DNA from: Gammaproteobacteria bacterium Ga0074134
GTDB taxonomy: Bacteria; Pseudomonadota; Gammaproteobacteria; Ga0077554; Ga007554
Length of the DNA: 64,000 nucleotides
NCBI GenBank assembly: GCA_001464965.1
Contig: LNEJ01000004.1
Coordinates: forward strand, 1 to 64,000
Direction of reading: 5' to 3'
In this document: positions 27,383-36,197 of the stretch, one piece after another
Numbering within the stretch: position 1 is the first letter of the stretch
Layout: each line of letters begins with the position of its first letter
Made by a program: the position numbers and the translations under genes
Notes under the pieces: generated by a model
What the model was told of the DNA's origin: nothing
Seen by the model: only the letters and a program-made list of their open reading frames with translations
The model's database searches: none

Positions 27383-27660
27383 AGTGTCGCCATTTTTTGC
27401 AAAACCTTTTGGGACATCCAAGCCCCCGAGTAGATGCAAATTGTGGCGACAAGTATGCCTTCGGCGGCCTGTGTTCTCCTGCGTACGCTACGGCACCTCA
27501 CTTCGCGGGGTGCCATAGCTTTCACTATGACTTGACGTCGTGTCGTTGCTATCCCATTTTCTCTACGCCTGTGCTCTCGCACAGACTCCGACAAAATAGG
27601 AGACCCTATGGCTACACAGGGGTCGTCGCACACGCTTCGCTTCCCTTCCCTGTGCTCCTT
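27383..27660. repeat. structured repeat, long form, in a 449-bp gap (27341-27789)
   Basis: The gap between a methyltransferase and a glycosyltransferase holds no convincing gene. AGTGTCGCCATTT at 27383-27395 and a 27-base block beginning GGGGTCGTCGCACACGCTTC at 27619-27645 also occur near 38.9 kb, where they are directly joined. Here 223 bases separate them. That interval is full of hairpins: GGCACC/GGTGCC (27492-27514), CTGTGC/GCACAG (27569-27584), and GACCC/GGGTC (27602-27624). A 126-codon minus-strand frame crosses it but looks like translated repeat (Arg-rich, no domain). Confidence 0.65.
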
Positions 27661-27789
27661 CAATGCCTGCTTAGCGAATGCTCTAGGTAAATGGGCAAGC
27701 CGCCCTTCCCATAACGCAAGTCGAATGCGATTTCGCAGCGCTCTTGCCATTCAGACTGTTTCCGTCTTGCATGGAAAACTGTTCATATC

Positions 27790-28719
27790 CTAAACCTCAC
27801 GATATTGGTGGCGAACTTGCCACAGTCCGAGAAACGTTCCGAGAAAATGACAGACAATCATTTCTCGGTTAAATGCCTCGTCGCTTGGTTGGGTCAGATG
27901 CCCGACGATCGCATTGAAATTCGCACACATGAACTGTTGGAACAAGTAAAGGGGAATATTGCACAGCCGTCGCGTGCCTGGAACTCCACGGCTGGCGGCC
28001 AGGTTCCGGCTTGTTTGAAAGCGCCAGCGGCGAAAGTAGCGCTTCGTCATACGGAACGCTTCAACCTTATGGTGAACCCTGGATTCCCCAAGGAAGACTG
28101 CTTTCAGACCCGCGGCCAGAATACGCTCAAACATCTCACCATCTTCGCCGCTGGCGAGCACCTTCCCCTTGCGGCCACGATTTGTATCGAACAGGCCAAC
28201 ACGATCAAATACCGCTCGCCTCATTGCCATATTGGCGCCGAAAGGAGCTTGACTTGCCTCGGTGATCGGGTAGTCATCGGTTCGGTCAGTGCGAATTGCC
28301 AGGAAACCGTAAAACCGTTCAGTCAACCATTCAGGCGGCAGCGTTTCCCAGATTGGCGCGATGTACCCCCCGCATGCTGAGGCCTGATATTTTTCCAAGC
28401 CCCGCAACGTCGTCTCAAGCCAGTCCTGCTCGGGCAGTACGTCATCATCGGTAAACAAGAGTACTTTGCCTTGGGCGCAGGCAATGCCGTGGTTGCGCGC
28501 ATGGGAAAGCCCTTGCTGGCTTTCAAACTCGTAGCGCAGGACGGGCCAGTCTTTAATGAATTCTGTGACTATCTGCCGCGTATGATCACTGGAGTTGTTG
28601 TCCACGACAATGACTTCCCACGTGCGATCAGGCGCAGTCTGTTGTAACTTGAGCGCACCAAGCGTATCCATGAGGGATTCTGCCCGGTTATAGGTGCAAA
28701 CTATGACACTGGCTTCCAT
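27790..28719 (-). CDS. GT2 family glycosyltransferase
   Basis: 309 residues. VIVCTYNRAESLMDTLGAL (about 5-23), TWEVIVVDNNSSDHTRQIV, LFTDDDVLPEQDWL (the DxD acidic triplet, about 89-102) and SGEDGEMFERILAAGLKAVF (acceptor motif). The sequence resembles the N-terminal GT2 domain of the 1,087-residue fusion more than the other glycosyltransferases here. It is downstream of the sulfotransferase on the same strand, 73 bases away. Probable role: adding one sugar of the surface glycan. Confidence 0.88.
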   Translation of the reverse strand: MEASVIVCTYNRAESLMDTLGALKLQQTAPDRTWEVIVVDNNSSDHTRQIVTEFIKDWPVLRYEFESQQGLSHARNHGIACAQGKVLLFTDDDVLPEQDWLETTLRGLEKYQASACGGYIAPIWETLPPEWLTERFYGFLAIRTDRTDDYPITEASQAPFGANMAMRRAVFDRVGLFDTNRGRKGKVLASGEDGEMFERILAAGLKAVFLGESRVHHKVEAFRMTKRYFRRWRFQTSRNLAASRGVPGTRRLCNIPLYLFQQFMCANFNAIVGHLTQPSDEAFNREMIVCHFLGTFLGLWQVRHQYREV

Positions 28720-28792
28720 GGGTCATCCATCATATTTTTTGTTGACTATCAATTGCGAGTGGCGGAACAAAGTGAGCGAATGGCCGTGTTAT

Positions 28793-29716
28793 CTACCACT
28801 TGTAGCCAAGCTCCTCCGCCATGGGCGAGACTACGCGCTTTAACAGCCACTTTTCCAGCCTATTGACCTGGGCTTTTTCTCCACCCCGCTCCGAACTGCC
28901 CACTTTGGCCCCGAGAACAGAGCGATCAATCCGAATTTTCAGATGTGCTTCGATCTCCTCAAGAGGTGTGCGGCCGGCAACGAGGTCCTCATACCGAATC
29001 ACGAGCGCATCCAACCTCTTCGCCTCCCTGAGAAATCCTTCCATCAGTTCTCGCCAATGTTTGCCGAATGCCGTGGGTGTGAACACAGGCTCATCGGGAA
29101 ACGTGTTGTACCAGTTGCGGCCGTATCGGCAATAGGACTGGTAGGCATCCAGCGGATTGCGATATAGAAAAACGAATCGCGCCCTGGGGTAAAGCCAACG
29201 AAGATAAAAGCAATGCTCCACGTCCAGCCTGACTTCCTTGATGCCCCAGCGTGAAGCGCCGGCCGCCTTTGCTGGGTGTGCAAATAGGGTGTCGAATAAT
29301 GCCCGGTGACTATCGCGCAAATCCGCCAGGGACGGAAACAGATTAGCGATCCAGTTTCCCGACAGCTCTCCAGGGGGCGTGCCATCATAATAGTAATCCT
29401 GCGGAGGCCAGCCAGCCCGGAATGCCTTGGTGGTATCTGCCAAGGCTTGGATCATGCCGCATTCGTCGTAAGGCTCTCCCCAGATCAGCACGTCTTTGTC
29501 GGACATGATGAGCCGTTGCAGCAGGGTTGAGCCGGAACGCCAGCCTGCGGACAGCAGAAAGATGGGAGCCTCATCATCACCCGCATCCGCAGGCGGGCAG
29601 GTGGCCAGCAGCGTTTCGACACCGGACACAATGTCCGGATTCTTTTGCAATGCCTGGCGATGGGCAGCACGCGCCTGTGTGGGACCGATGAACGCGTTAG
29701 CTAGATATTTCAGCAT
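28793..29716 (-). CDS. sulfotransferase family protein (PAPS-dependent)
   Basis: 307 residues. The 5'-phosphosulfate loop is LSAGWRSGSTLLQRLI (about 55-70), a P-loop-like motif. The 3'-phosphate motif is RFVFLYRNPLDAYQSY (about 181-196). Both are hallmarks of PAPS-dependent sulfotransferases. There is no transmembrane helix, so it is cytoplasmic and would sulfate a sugar or lipid before export. It sits among glycosyltransferases of the same strand. A sulfated surface glycan would require a PAPS source, not seen in the window. The target is an inference. Confidence 0.85.
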   Translation of the reverse strand: MLKYLANAFIGPTQARAAHRQALQKNPDIVSGVETLLATCPPADAGDDEAPIFLLSAGWRSGSTLLQRLIMSDKDVLIWGEPYDECGMIQALADTTKAFRAGWPPQDYYYDGTPPGELSGNWIANLFPSLADLRDSHRALFDTLFAHPAKAAGASRWGIKEVRLDVEHCFYLRWLYPRARFVFLYRNPLDAYQSYCRYGRNWYNTFPDEPVFTPTAFGKHWRELMEGFLREAKRLDALVIRYEDLVAGRTPLEEIEAHLKIRIDRSVLGAKVGSSERGGEKAQVNRLEKWLLKRVVSPMAEELGYKW

Positions 29717-29756
29717 GGTACAGCCCTTAGCCTTTGCATATGTGAGTTTTTCAGGT

Positions 29757-30740
29757 TTATTTATACTTGAGAGTGCCTATGCGCCTCACCAGGCCGGCCA
29801 GCTCGTTTTTTGTCTCGTCGAACCTAAATTGCTGTGACCGATAGCCTTCCAGCAGGGCTAATACACGGCTTTTTAGATGCCGCCGCAGATACTCGGTTAG
29901 CATCTCCCGGTACATAGTGGTAAGTCTGAACGAGAACTTGCGGACCGCTCGATGGCTCCAGCGGAGAAAGGGATTATTCAGGTCGTCGGTGTTTCTCACA
30001 AGCAGTGTCACCAGGGCTTCCAGAACGTCTGTTTCGCTAAGGAGGCCGTTCTTATAACGCACAAGCACGTCGGCGGCCTTGACTTCACAAAACCTTGAGC
30101 AGTACAGCGCATCGTCGTGTCGCCGGAAGAAATAGAGTGGCTCAGAAATATGGCGCACGCCGAAGCGTTTTGCGATGCGAATGAAATAATCGTAGTCTTC
30201 AACAAGAAACAACTCAGGATCGTATTCACCCACTTCTTCGTATACCTTGCGCGTATAGAGAAAACAGGCGCCAATGTGATTCGATTTTTCTAGTTGAAGT
30301 TTGTTTGAAAGCCTTTCATGCCGGGCATCCAATGGATTACCGGCTGCGTCCAGATCGGCGAAGAGATAATAATCGGCGTATACGAACTCGCAATCTTTGG
30401 CTTGCAGAGCATCAACCATCTTTTCAATGGCATTATCCGCAAACACATTGTCGTCAGATGTCCAGGTCAGATAAGCGCCATTGGCGAGTGAAAACCCCTT
30501 GTTAAGCGCTCGCGGAAGTTTCAGATTTGGGTCGTTTTTGACATAGCGGATGCGCGCGTCGTCGAATGACTTGACCACGGTAGCGGTGTCGTCGGGTGAG
30601 TTGTCATCAACGATGATCAGCTCCAGGTTTTTGTATGTCTGTCTCAATACACTGCGAATAGCATCCGGCAGCACATGAGCCCGCTTGTAGGTGGGCAGTA
30701 CTATGCTGACGAGAGACTGCCTGGGTGCTTCGCTACTCAT
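29757..30740 (-). CDS. GT2 family glycosyltransferase
   Basis: About 327 residues. VSIVLPTYKRAHVLPDAIRS, LELIIVDDNSPDD, YLTWTSDDNVFADNAIEKM (DxD-like SDD) and VEDYDYFIRIAKRFGV. The ATG at 30740 overlaps the 3' end of wecB by eight bases, so this gene is translationally coupled to wecB; a further in-frame start at 30761 is possible. It acts with WecB in the same mRNA and so may add an N-acetylmannosamine-type residue; this is only an inference from position. Confidence 0.87.
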   Translation of the reverse strand: MSSEAPRQSLVSIVLPTYKRAHVLPDAIRSVLRQTYKNLELIIVDDNSPDDTATVVKSFDDARIRYVKNDPNLKLPRALNKGFSLANGAYLTWTSDDNVFADNAIEKMVDALQAKDCEFVYADYYLFADLDAAGNPLDARHERLSNKLQLEKSNHIGACFLYTRKVYEEVGEYDPELFLVEDYDYFIRIAKRFGVRHISEPLYFFRRHDDALYCSRFCEVKAADVLVRYKNGLLSETDVLEALVTLLVRNTDDLNNPFLRWSHRAVRKFSFRLTTMYREMLTEYLRRHLKSRVLALLEGYRSQQFRFDETKNELAGLVRRIGTLKYK

Positions 30741-31869
30741 GCCCTGGTTGTGCGCCTGCATCTTCGAGAATACGCTTCACAATCTGTGTGCTGGCCGTCC
30801 CATCCCCGTATGGATTTGCCCGGTTCGCCATGCCATGATACGCATCGGCGTCGTCAAGAAGCTTCGAAGCCTCTGCCACAATATCGTGGGCATTCATTCC
30901 GACAACTTTCACCGTGCCAGCCTCTACGCCTTCCTGCCGTTCCGTGACTTTTCTCAGTACCAGCACCGGTTTGCCCAGGCTCGGTGCCTCTTCCTGCAAT
31001 CCCCCCGAATCCGTCAGCACCATATAGGCCTGTTTCATAAGATGGACCAGCGGCATATAGTCCAAGGGGTCGATTAGCAACACATTATCGATTCCGGAGA
31101 GGATGCTGTTCACCACCTGCCGGACGTTCGGATTGCGATGCACAGGGTACACCAGCACGATCTTGTCCTTGTACTTGAGTGCCAGATCCCTGAGGCCGTG
31201 GCATATCGACTCAAACGGGCCGCCGAAGCTCTCGCGCCGATGTGCCGTAACCAGAATGATTTTTCTCGAATCGAATGGAATTGTTTCCAGGGGCGTGCCT
31301 ACAAAACTGTAGGGCCGGTTCGAAACATCGAGTAATGCGTCGATCACCGTATTGCCTGTCACTGCGATTTGACTGTCAGGAATACCTTCGTTAAGCAGAT
31401 GTTTTTTTGCGGTCTCGGTATGGGCAAAATACATGTCCGCCATGGAGTCGATGATTTTCCTGTTGGCCTCTTCGGGGTAGGGGTGCCGCTTGTCGAAAGT
31501 TCTGAGTCCGGCTTCAACGTGGCCGATCTTGACGCCGCAGTAAAAAGCGGCCAGGGCCGCCGCCATTGAAGTGGTTGTATCGCCTTGCACCAGCAGTAGA
31601 TCGAAATGCTCCTCGCGTAGAATACGGCTGACTTCCTGCAGCACGCTGATGGTGATGTGTTCCAGGGTCTGATTTTCCCGCATTAGGTTCAAGTCATAAT
31701 CTACCCGGATGTTGAATAGCTTGATCAGCGGTTCCACCATTTCCTTGTGCTGGCCGGTAAGACAATTCCTGTTGTCGATCAGTCCCGGATATTTTTCCAG
31801 TTCCGAAATGAGGGGTGCCATTTTAATAGTTTCGGGGCGGGTTCCGAAGACGGTAAGTACTTTAAGCAT
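30733..31869 (-). CDS. wecB: UDP-N-acetylglucosamine 2-epimerase (non-hydrolysing)
   Basis: 378 residues, GT-B fold. It interconverts UDP-GlcNAc and UDP-ManNAc for surface polysaccharide synthesis. Family signatures are VFGTRPETIKMAPLI (about 6-20), LVQGDTTTSMAAALAAFY (about 93-110), VGHVEAGLRTFDKRHPYPEE-type segment (about 113-132) and LTDSGGLQEEAPSLGKPVL (UDP-binding, about 294-312). The length is normal. Its ATG lies eight bases inside the 3' end of the alpha/alpha-toroid gene and its own end overlaps the next glycosyltransferase, so three genes are tightly coupled. Confidence 0.95.
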   Translation of the reverse strand: MLKVLTVFGTRPETIKMAPLISELEKYPGLIDNRNCLTGQHKEMVEPLIKLFNIRVDYDLNLMRENQTLEHITISVLQEVSRILREEHFDLLLVQGDTTTSMAAALAAFYCGVKIGHVEAGLRTFDKRHPYPEEANRKIIDSMADMYFAHTETAKKHLLNEGIPDSQIAVTGNTVIDALLDVSNRPYSFVGTPLETIPFDSRKIILVTAHRRESFGGPFESICHGLRDLALKYKDKIVLVYPVHRNPNVRQVVNSILSGIDNVLLIDPLDYMPLVHLMKQAYMVLTDSGGLQEEAPSLGKPVLVLRKVTERQEGVEAGTVKVVGMNAHDIVAEASKLLDDADAYHGMANRANPYGDGTASTQIVKRILEDAGAQPGHE

Positions 31870-32782
31870 GTTTGCCTTCCCCGCGCATTTTCAGGTGATA
31901 GGCGTCGAGAAAGTACTTCACCGCCCAACTGATTTCCGCGCCTGAAATGTATTGCGCACCCTTGCCGTAGCTGCCGTAGAACCCGCCGGATTTATTCTGG
32001 ATTTTTTCGAGGTAATGGATGGCGCGGTCGGCACGGTCCTTATTTCCCAATCGGTACCAGACGACGGCATACTGGGCGATGGCGGTTGAGCAGGTCCATT
32101 CAACATTTGGATAAGCGGGGATGCCGCCGTCGGGCCGCTGGCATTTTTCCACATCGGCCATGCCTCGGGTTGCCAGGTCGATCTCCCCCAGTTCCCATAG
32201 CGCCTCCATGGCATAGGCGTGAAAGTGTGCAAGCCGGTTGAAGGGCACCAGCGCTTCCTGTTGTTTGTAATAGGACAGCACGAAGTTGGCCGTCTCCACG
32301 TATTCAGGTACACCCAGCAGCTTGCCCGCCTGAATGAGCGGGGGAAGCACATAGGTGTGGATCAGATCGTTGGCGATGTCAGACCACTGCTCGGTCGATG
32401 GCGTGGTTAGACGACCATCCGGCGCTACCTGCGCTATGACCCAGTCGCACGCTTTCCGTAGCGGGGCTTCGATGCCGTCCATATCATCAAGTGCTACGCA
32501 TAGACCCCGCATCACTTGGCCGGTATCGAACGTGTAGGGCACGCCGTCGGGCGCGGGGAAAGCCCCGTCAGGGTGTTGTATGGAAAGCAGCCACCGGGTA
32601 CATGTCCGGGCCAGCTCCCGTTCATTCCAGTTATATAATGTTGGGATGTAGTAGCCGGTCACTTCTGGATAAGGTACTGGGGTCTTGGTGTGTACGATGA
32701 TTCCCTTATTCGCCACCATGTTCTTCTTGAACCAGTCCATGGCTCTCTCATAGCTTGGTGCTGGTTTTTGCCGGAAAAACAT
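31862..32782 (-). CDS. alpha/alpha-toroid (prenyltransferase-like repeat) protein in a polysaccharide operon
   Basis: 306 residues with repeated helical hairpins typical of alpha/alpha toroids: LLSIQHPDGAFPAPDGVPY, KCQRPDGGIPAYPNVEW and KIQNKSGGFYGSYGKG each carry the Q-x-x-x-G-x-F/I turn of the squalene/prenyltransferase repeat. No DxDD or zinc ligands of cyclases or prenyltransferases are obvious. Similar proteins occur in exopolysaccharide clusters (VpsJ-like annotations), with unknown activity. A role on the glycan chain (lyase, hydrolase or epimerase) is possible. First gene of the toroid-wecB-GT2 set. Confidence 0.7.
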   Translation of the reverse strand: MFFRQKPAPSYERAMDWFKKNMVANKGIIVHTKTPVPYPEVTGYYIPTLYNWNERELARTCTRWLLSIQHPDGAFPAPDGVPYTFDTGQVMRGLCVALDDMDGIEAPLRKACDWVIAQVAPDGRLTTPSTEQWSDIANDLIHTYVLPPLIQAGKLLGVPEYVETANFVLSYYKQQEALVPFNRLAHFHAYAMEALWELGEIDLATRGMADVEKCQRPDGGIPAYPNVEWTCSTAIAQYAVVWYRLGNKDRADRAIHYLEKIQNKSGGFYGSYGKGAQYISGAEISWAVKYFLDAYHLKMRGEGKHA

Positions 32783-33187
32783 CTTTCAATTCCTCAGTTT
32801 CGCAAAAATATTATGCAACATAATGATTTTTAAAATTTTTATATAAAAACTAATGCGTTTTTCACATGGAGGCAACTTTCGAAAACACGGTATTATATTA
32901 TAAGGAAGCGGGAGTTGCTCAGTCATGCACGCGGTACGTGCCAGCATAGATACACCAACCCGAACCTTATGGTGAATATACTGCTATAGTGTGTCCTATG
33001 GCGGCCGCATGGCTGGAACCTCACTATTGCGTCGTCTCGCTTTCCGTACTTCGGAAAATATCTGGAAGACACCAAGTACACTCAGTTCGCGGTTGTCGCA
33101 CGTCCACAGAATTAGCCAACCTCGTCCATGTTTGGCCCCCTCACTCACTGGGGGCTAGCTTGCACTTTGGTAGCGCACTCGAATTGG
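32783..33187. other. 405-bp intergenic region with AT-rich promoter-like part
   Basis: No gene is visible. Next to the toroid gene the DNA is very AT-rich (32800-32870), with the interrupted palindrome ATTATG-CAA-CATAAT at 32810-32824, suitable for a minus-strand promoter and operator. Near the other gene, GCCCCC/GGGGGC forms a hairpin around 33135-33157 that could end the upstream glycosyltransferase transcript; no T-run follows. The middle, 32880-33110, holds nothing I recognise. Confidence 0.4.
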
Positions 33188-34141
33188 CTAGGTCCAAAAA
33201 TACCTAAGTAATAGCTTGAAATGCTTGGTTTGTGGAAATGGCAACATGGAACGAAATAGGGCGCGGAGTCCCATCCATTTATTTTTATCACGAAGAAAAT
33301 AGGCCTTGGTGAAGTATGCATCGGCAAGATGGGTCTCGATAAGTTTGACCTGATTTGATATTTCTGCATGTTTTTTACGGTAATGACTGGTGAGCGATTG
33401 GGCTGATACCAAGCTATTTTCCAGCTGCCTCAGAGTTGCTTGATCTTTATCTTGGTCCGATAGCCAACCGAAGTTATTTCCATGGATTCGCCAATATGTT
33501 ACTGGTTCTTTCGTCAAAGCGAGTTTACACATGGTGGATGCCTTGATTGCCCAGCCAGATTCTGAAAACAGGCCGCTTTCATCGAACCCGCCCACAATGT
33601 TCCATGTTCCTTTTCGAGCCGCTGGCCTTTGAAAGTCGATAGGGACGGAATGCAGGAGTTCGGAGAACAGCGTGTCGTCGAACCGGTAAAGTCCATTAGT
33701 TTCTGTTGGGCAAACGCGTTGAATAATTCTGTCAATCGCTTTCTTTCTACTTTTTGCGGGATTGGTGGCATAAGGGCCAATTGGTTCAACCCCTAGAAAC
33801 AAGCAATCGAGATCCGGCAGATTGGCGAACGCATCGTGTATCTTCTCCAAAGCCGTAGGGGCAAGAAGATCGTCATCGTCCAAAAGGGTGATGATTTCTC
33901 CTGTTGATGCCCTGATGCCCGCATTTTTCGCTCGCGCGACACCAAGTGGTTTTTCATGCCTGAGAAAGACGGCTTTATCACCAAACAGAGCCTTCAACTT
34001 GTGCAATGAAAGGGGGGGCGTGGATCCGTCATCCACTATCACTGCTTCCCAGTTGGGGTACGTTTGCGCAGCAATGCTGTTGGCAGCTTCCTCTAAGAAG
34101 TCTGGCCGGTTATGCGCCGGAATGACGATGGAAATTTTCAT
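33188..34141 (-). CDS. GT2 family glycosyltransferase
   Basis: About 317 residues from the ATG at 34141 (MKISIVIPAHNRPDFLEEAA); the frame is open 28 codons further but those residues have no GT character. WEAVIVDDGSTPPL and IITLLDDDDLLAPTALEKIH (DxD) are clear. A long C-terminal half (NNFGWLSDQDKDQATLRQLE onward) is helical with possible acceptor contacts. It follows the FG-GAP lipoprotein gene on the same strand, 40 bases apart. Confidence 0.86.
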   Translation of the reverse strand: MKISIVIPAHNRPDFLEEAANSIAAQTYPNWEAVIVDDGSTPPLSLHKLKALFGDKAVFLRHEKPLGVARAKNAGIRASTGEIITLLDDDDLLAPTALEKIHDAFANLPDLDCLFLGVEPIGPYATNPAKSRKKAIDRIIQRVCPTETNGLYRFDDTLFSELLHSVPIDFQRPAARKGTWNIVGGFDESGLFSESGWAIKASTMCKLALTKEPVTYWRIHGNNFGWLSDQDKDQATLRQLENSLVSAQSLTSHYRKKHAEISNQVKLIETHLADAYFTKAYFLRDKNKWMGLRALFRSMLPFPQTKHFKLLLRYFWT

Positions 34142-34181
34142 AGGACGCACACTCAGGCAATGGCGCGAATAACCCAATGGC

Positions 34182-36173
34182 TCATTTAGATTCTTTGATC
34201 TGCATGATCTTGTTAGCTCCCACATTACGCAACTCTTGTACCACGCCGCTTGGCCAACGAATTTCTATTTTGTCGACCTGCGTGTGCTTGGCAAGGCCGA
34301 AATGCAAGCGCTGATGGTTTTGCCCTCGCTCATGCACGCCCCCATCCTGAACCCGTATCTGAGTCACGCCACCTGCGGACACACGCACCACGGCGCCGAT
34401 GCCATCACGATTGGATGTTGTTCCCTCCAGATCAATTTCCAGCCAGTGGTTGCCATTTCCGACATTGCGATATAGCCGGTAGGTGCCGTTTTCGGAGGGC
34501 AATCCCAGGCTACGGCCCATGCTTCCTCCCGTCGCGGCGAAAAGATCCAGAAACCCGTCGCCATCGAAATCAGCCGTCGTGACGGAATCGCCCACGCCGG
34601 CCCGGCTACCGGCTGCGCCTCCCGCTTTGGAAACCACATCGAAGTGCCCATCCCCCCGATTGAGCAGGAGCAGGTTTTCCTGTTTACCGATATCGCCCGA
34701 GGCCAGCACAAAAAGATCCACATCCATGTCGTTGTCGAAGTCGCCGGCAACAACATTCGTACCTGCAACAACACGCTCGTTGATGCCCCGCTTGTCACTC
34801 TCATCGACCAGCTTGCCACCCCGATTCATGAACAGCCGTCCGGGTGCTTCCTCGGCTTTCACGGCGTGGTCGATCGCCTCCAGTTCGGTAATGGCCTCGG
34901 AAGAGGTGACTTTTACCGCGATTTGCTGATACTTTGATTTGTCTCCCGCAAGCGCCTCACGCGGTGCGGTCACACGCACCTCCCACTTGCCTGGCGCCGT
35001 CATGCCGATATAAACCCCCGGCTGCTTACCCGGTTCGTTGGCAGGCATATCTGCGATACCTGGTGTTTTAGGCGACAAGCTGAACTTGAAATCCCCCGGA
35101 TGTGTGCCCCGTTTGCCAAGATGGATGCGATCAGCCGACACTGCATCAGCAGGCCAGGCAGATGCAACCCGGAATGTCAGTTGCCCGGATGAACGGAAGC
35201 TAAAGCCCGCTGGTTTGCCTACGTTGGCATAATCGTTCCGCACATCGGCGATGATCTCGTTGCTTCCAGTCTGGCCGAAAGCAACCGGGCCTGGCGGATT
35301 TTTTCGCGCCAGGTAGAGATCGATTTTCCCGTCGTTATCGAAATCACCAGCGGCGATGTCCTCATAAGCCGTTTGGGGGAGAAGATCGACTTCCAGCGCG
35401 GGCACTTTTGTGGTATCGAACACCTGCATAGCCCGATTATGTGACGAAACTCTGCATGCCAGATCGGGGTGACTGTTGTCGAGCTCGGTAATTATGCAGA
35501 ATATCGGCGACTTTGAGGCGAATTTCAGCACGTCTGTCGAGGCGGTGAATTTGCCATCTTGCTGAAGAAAGATAAAGGGCGGTTCAATGTTATCGAATCG
35601 GCTTTCCGCCCCCTCGAACAGATCGAGCCGGCCATCCCGGTTGAAATCGTACCACAGTGGCATGCGCGTCCGCCCGTAAGGGTTGGATACCCCGACGGCG
35701 GCGGCTACGTCTTCGAATTTGTCACCGTGATTCACGAAAAGCCGTTTCGGTTCCGTGCCCACCCCCCGGCCTGCTCCGGTTAACTGTACCAAATCCTGTC
35801 GGCCGTCATTGTCGAAATCGGCCCAGGCGGCCCCGTGCTTGTCACCTGCCAGATCCTGAGGCACGAAGAACTTGCCGGTCACATCCGCGAAGCGTCCCTT
35901 CCCCAGATTCCGGTACAACTTTGCATCGCTCAGGTGGTTGGTGACGTAAAGATCGGGCAGACCATCGCCGTCGAAATCGCCCCAGGCGGCGCCATGGGTC
36001 ATGCCGACATAGGCCTCAAGCCCGGAGTTGGTAGTCGCATCCTGGAAGAGAGTGAGTGTCTTTTCCTGACTGAAGCACCCTGCGAGCAAAATCATAGGGG
36101 TCGCCAATGAGGCTCTGCGCAGCGAGGAGCCGCAAATCATCTTTTTTATTGCAATCTTCTTTTCGGAATTCAT
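34182..36173 (-). CDS. CRTAC1-type FG-GAP/ASPIC-UnbV repeat lipoprotein
   Basis: 663 residues. The N-terminal signal ends in the lipobox LLAGC (Cys33), so it is a lipoprotein anchored in the inner or outer membrane. Repeated FG-GAP/VCBS blades with calcium-binding DxDxDG loops follow: WGDFDGDGLPDLYVTN, WADFDNDGRQDLVQ, AGDFDNDGKIDLYLA, VAGDFDNDMDVDLFVLA and TADFDGDGFLDLFAATGG. The end is an ASPIC/UnbV domain (WLEIDLEGTTSNRDGIGAVV, VHERGQNHQRLHFGLAK). This is a beta-propeller protein with no known catalytic site. In a glycan cluster it may bind or organise the polysaccharide outside the cell. Confidence 0.88.
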   Translation of the reverse strand: MNSEKKIAIKKMICGSSLRRASLATPMILLAGCFSQEKTLTLFQDATTNSGLEAYVGMTHGAAWGDFDGDGLPDLYVTNHLSDAKLYRNLGKGRFADVTGKFFVPQDLAGDKHGAAWADFDNDGRQDLVQLTGAGRGVGTEPKRLFVNHGDKFEDVAAAVGVSNPYGRTRMPLWYDFNRDGRLDLFEGAESRFDNIEPPFIFLQQDGKFTASTDVLKFASKSPIFCIITELDNSHPDLACRVSSHNRAMQVFDTTKVPALEVDLLPQTAYEDIAAGDFDNDGKIDLYLARKNPPGPVAFGQTGSNEIIADVRNDYANVGKPAGFSFRSSGQLTFRVASAWPADAVSADRIHLGKRGTHPGDFKFSLSPKTPGIADMPANEPGKQPGVYIGMTAPGKWEVRVTAPREALAGDKSKYQQIAVKVTSSEAITELEAIDHAVKAEEAPGRLFMNRGGKLVDESDKRGINERVVAGTNVVAGDFDNDMDVDLFVLASGDIGKQENLLLLNRGDGHFDVVSKAGGAAGSRAGVGDSVTTADFDGDGFLDLFAATGGSMGRSLGLPSENGTYRLYRNVGNGNHWLEIDLEGTTSNRDGIGAVVRVSAGGVTQIRVQDGGVHERGQNHQRLHFGLAKHTQVDKIEIRWPSGVVQELRNVGANKIMQIKESK

Positions 36174-36197
36174 GGTTGGGTCCTCAATGCACTAATC

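Noticed and set aside
27370-27750. 126-codon minus-strand frame in the gap
   Set aside because: It crosses the repeat with its hairpins; the protein is Arg-rich with no recognisable fold and no ribosome site. I treat the DNA as a structured repeat.
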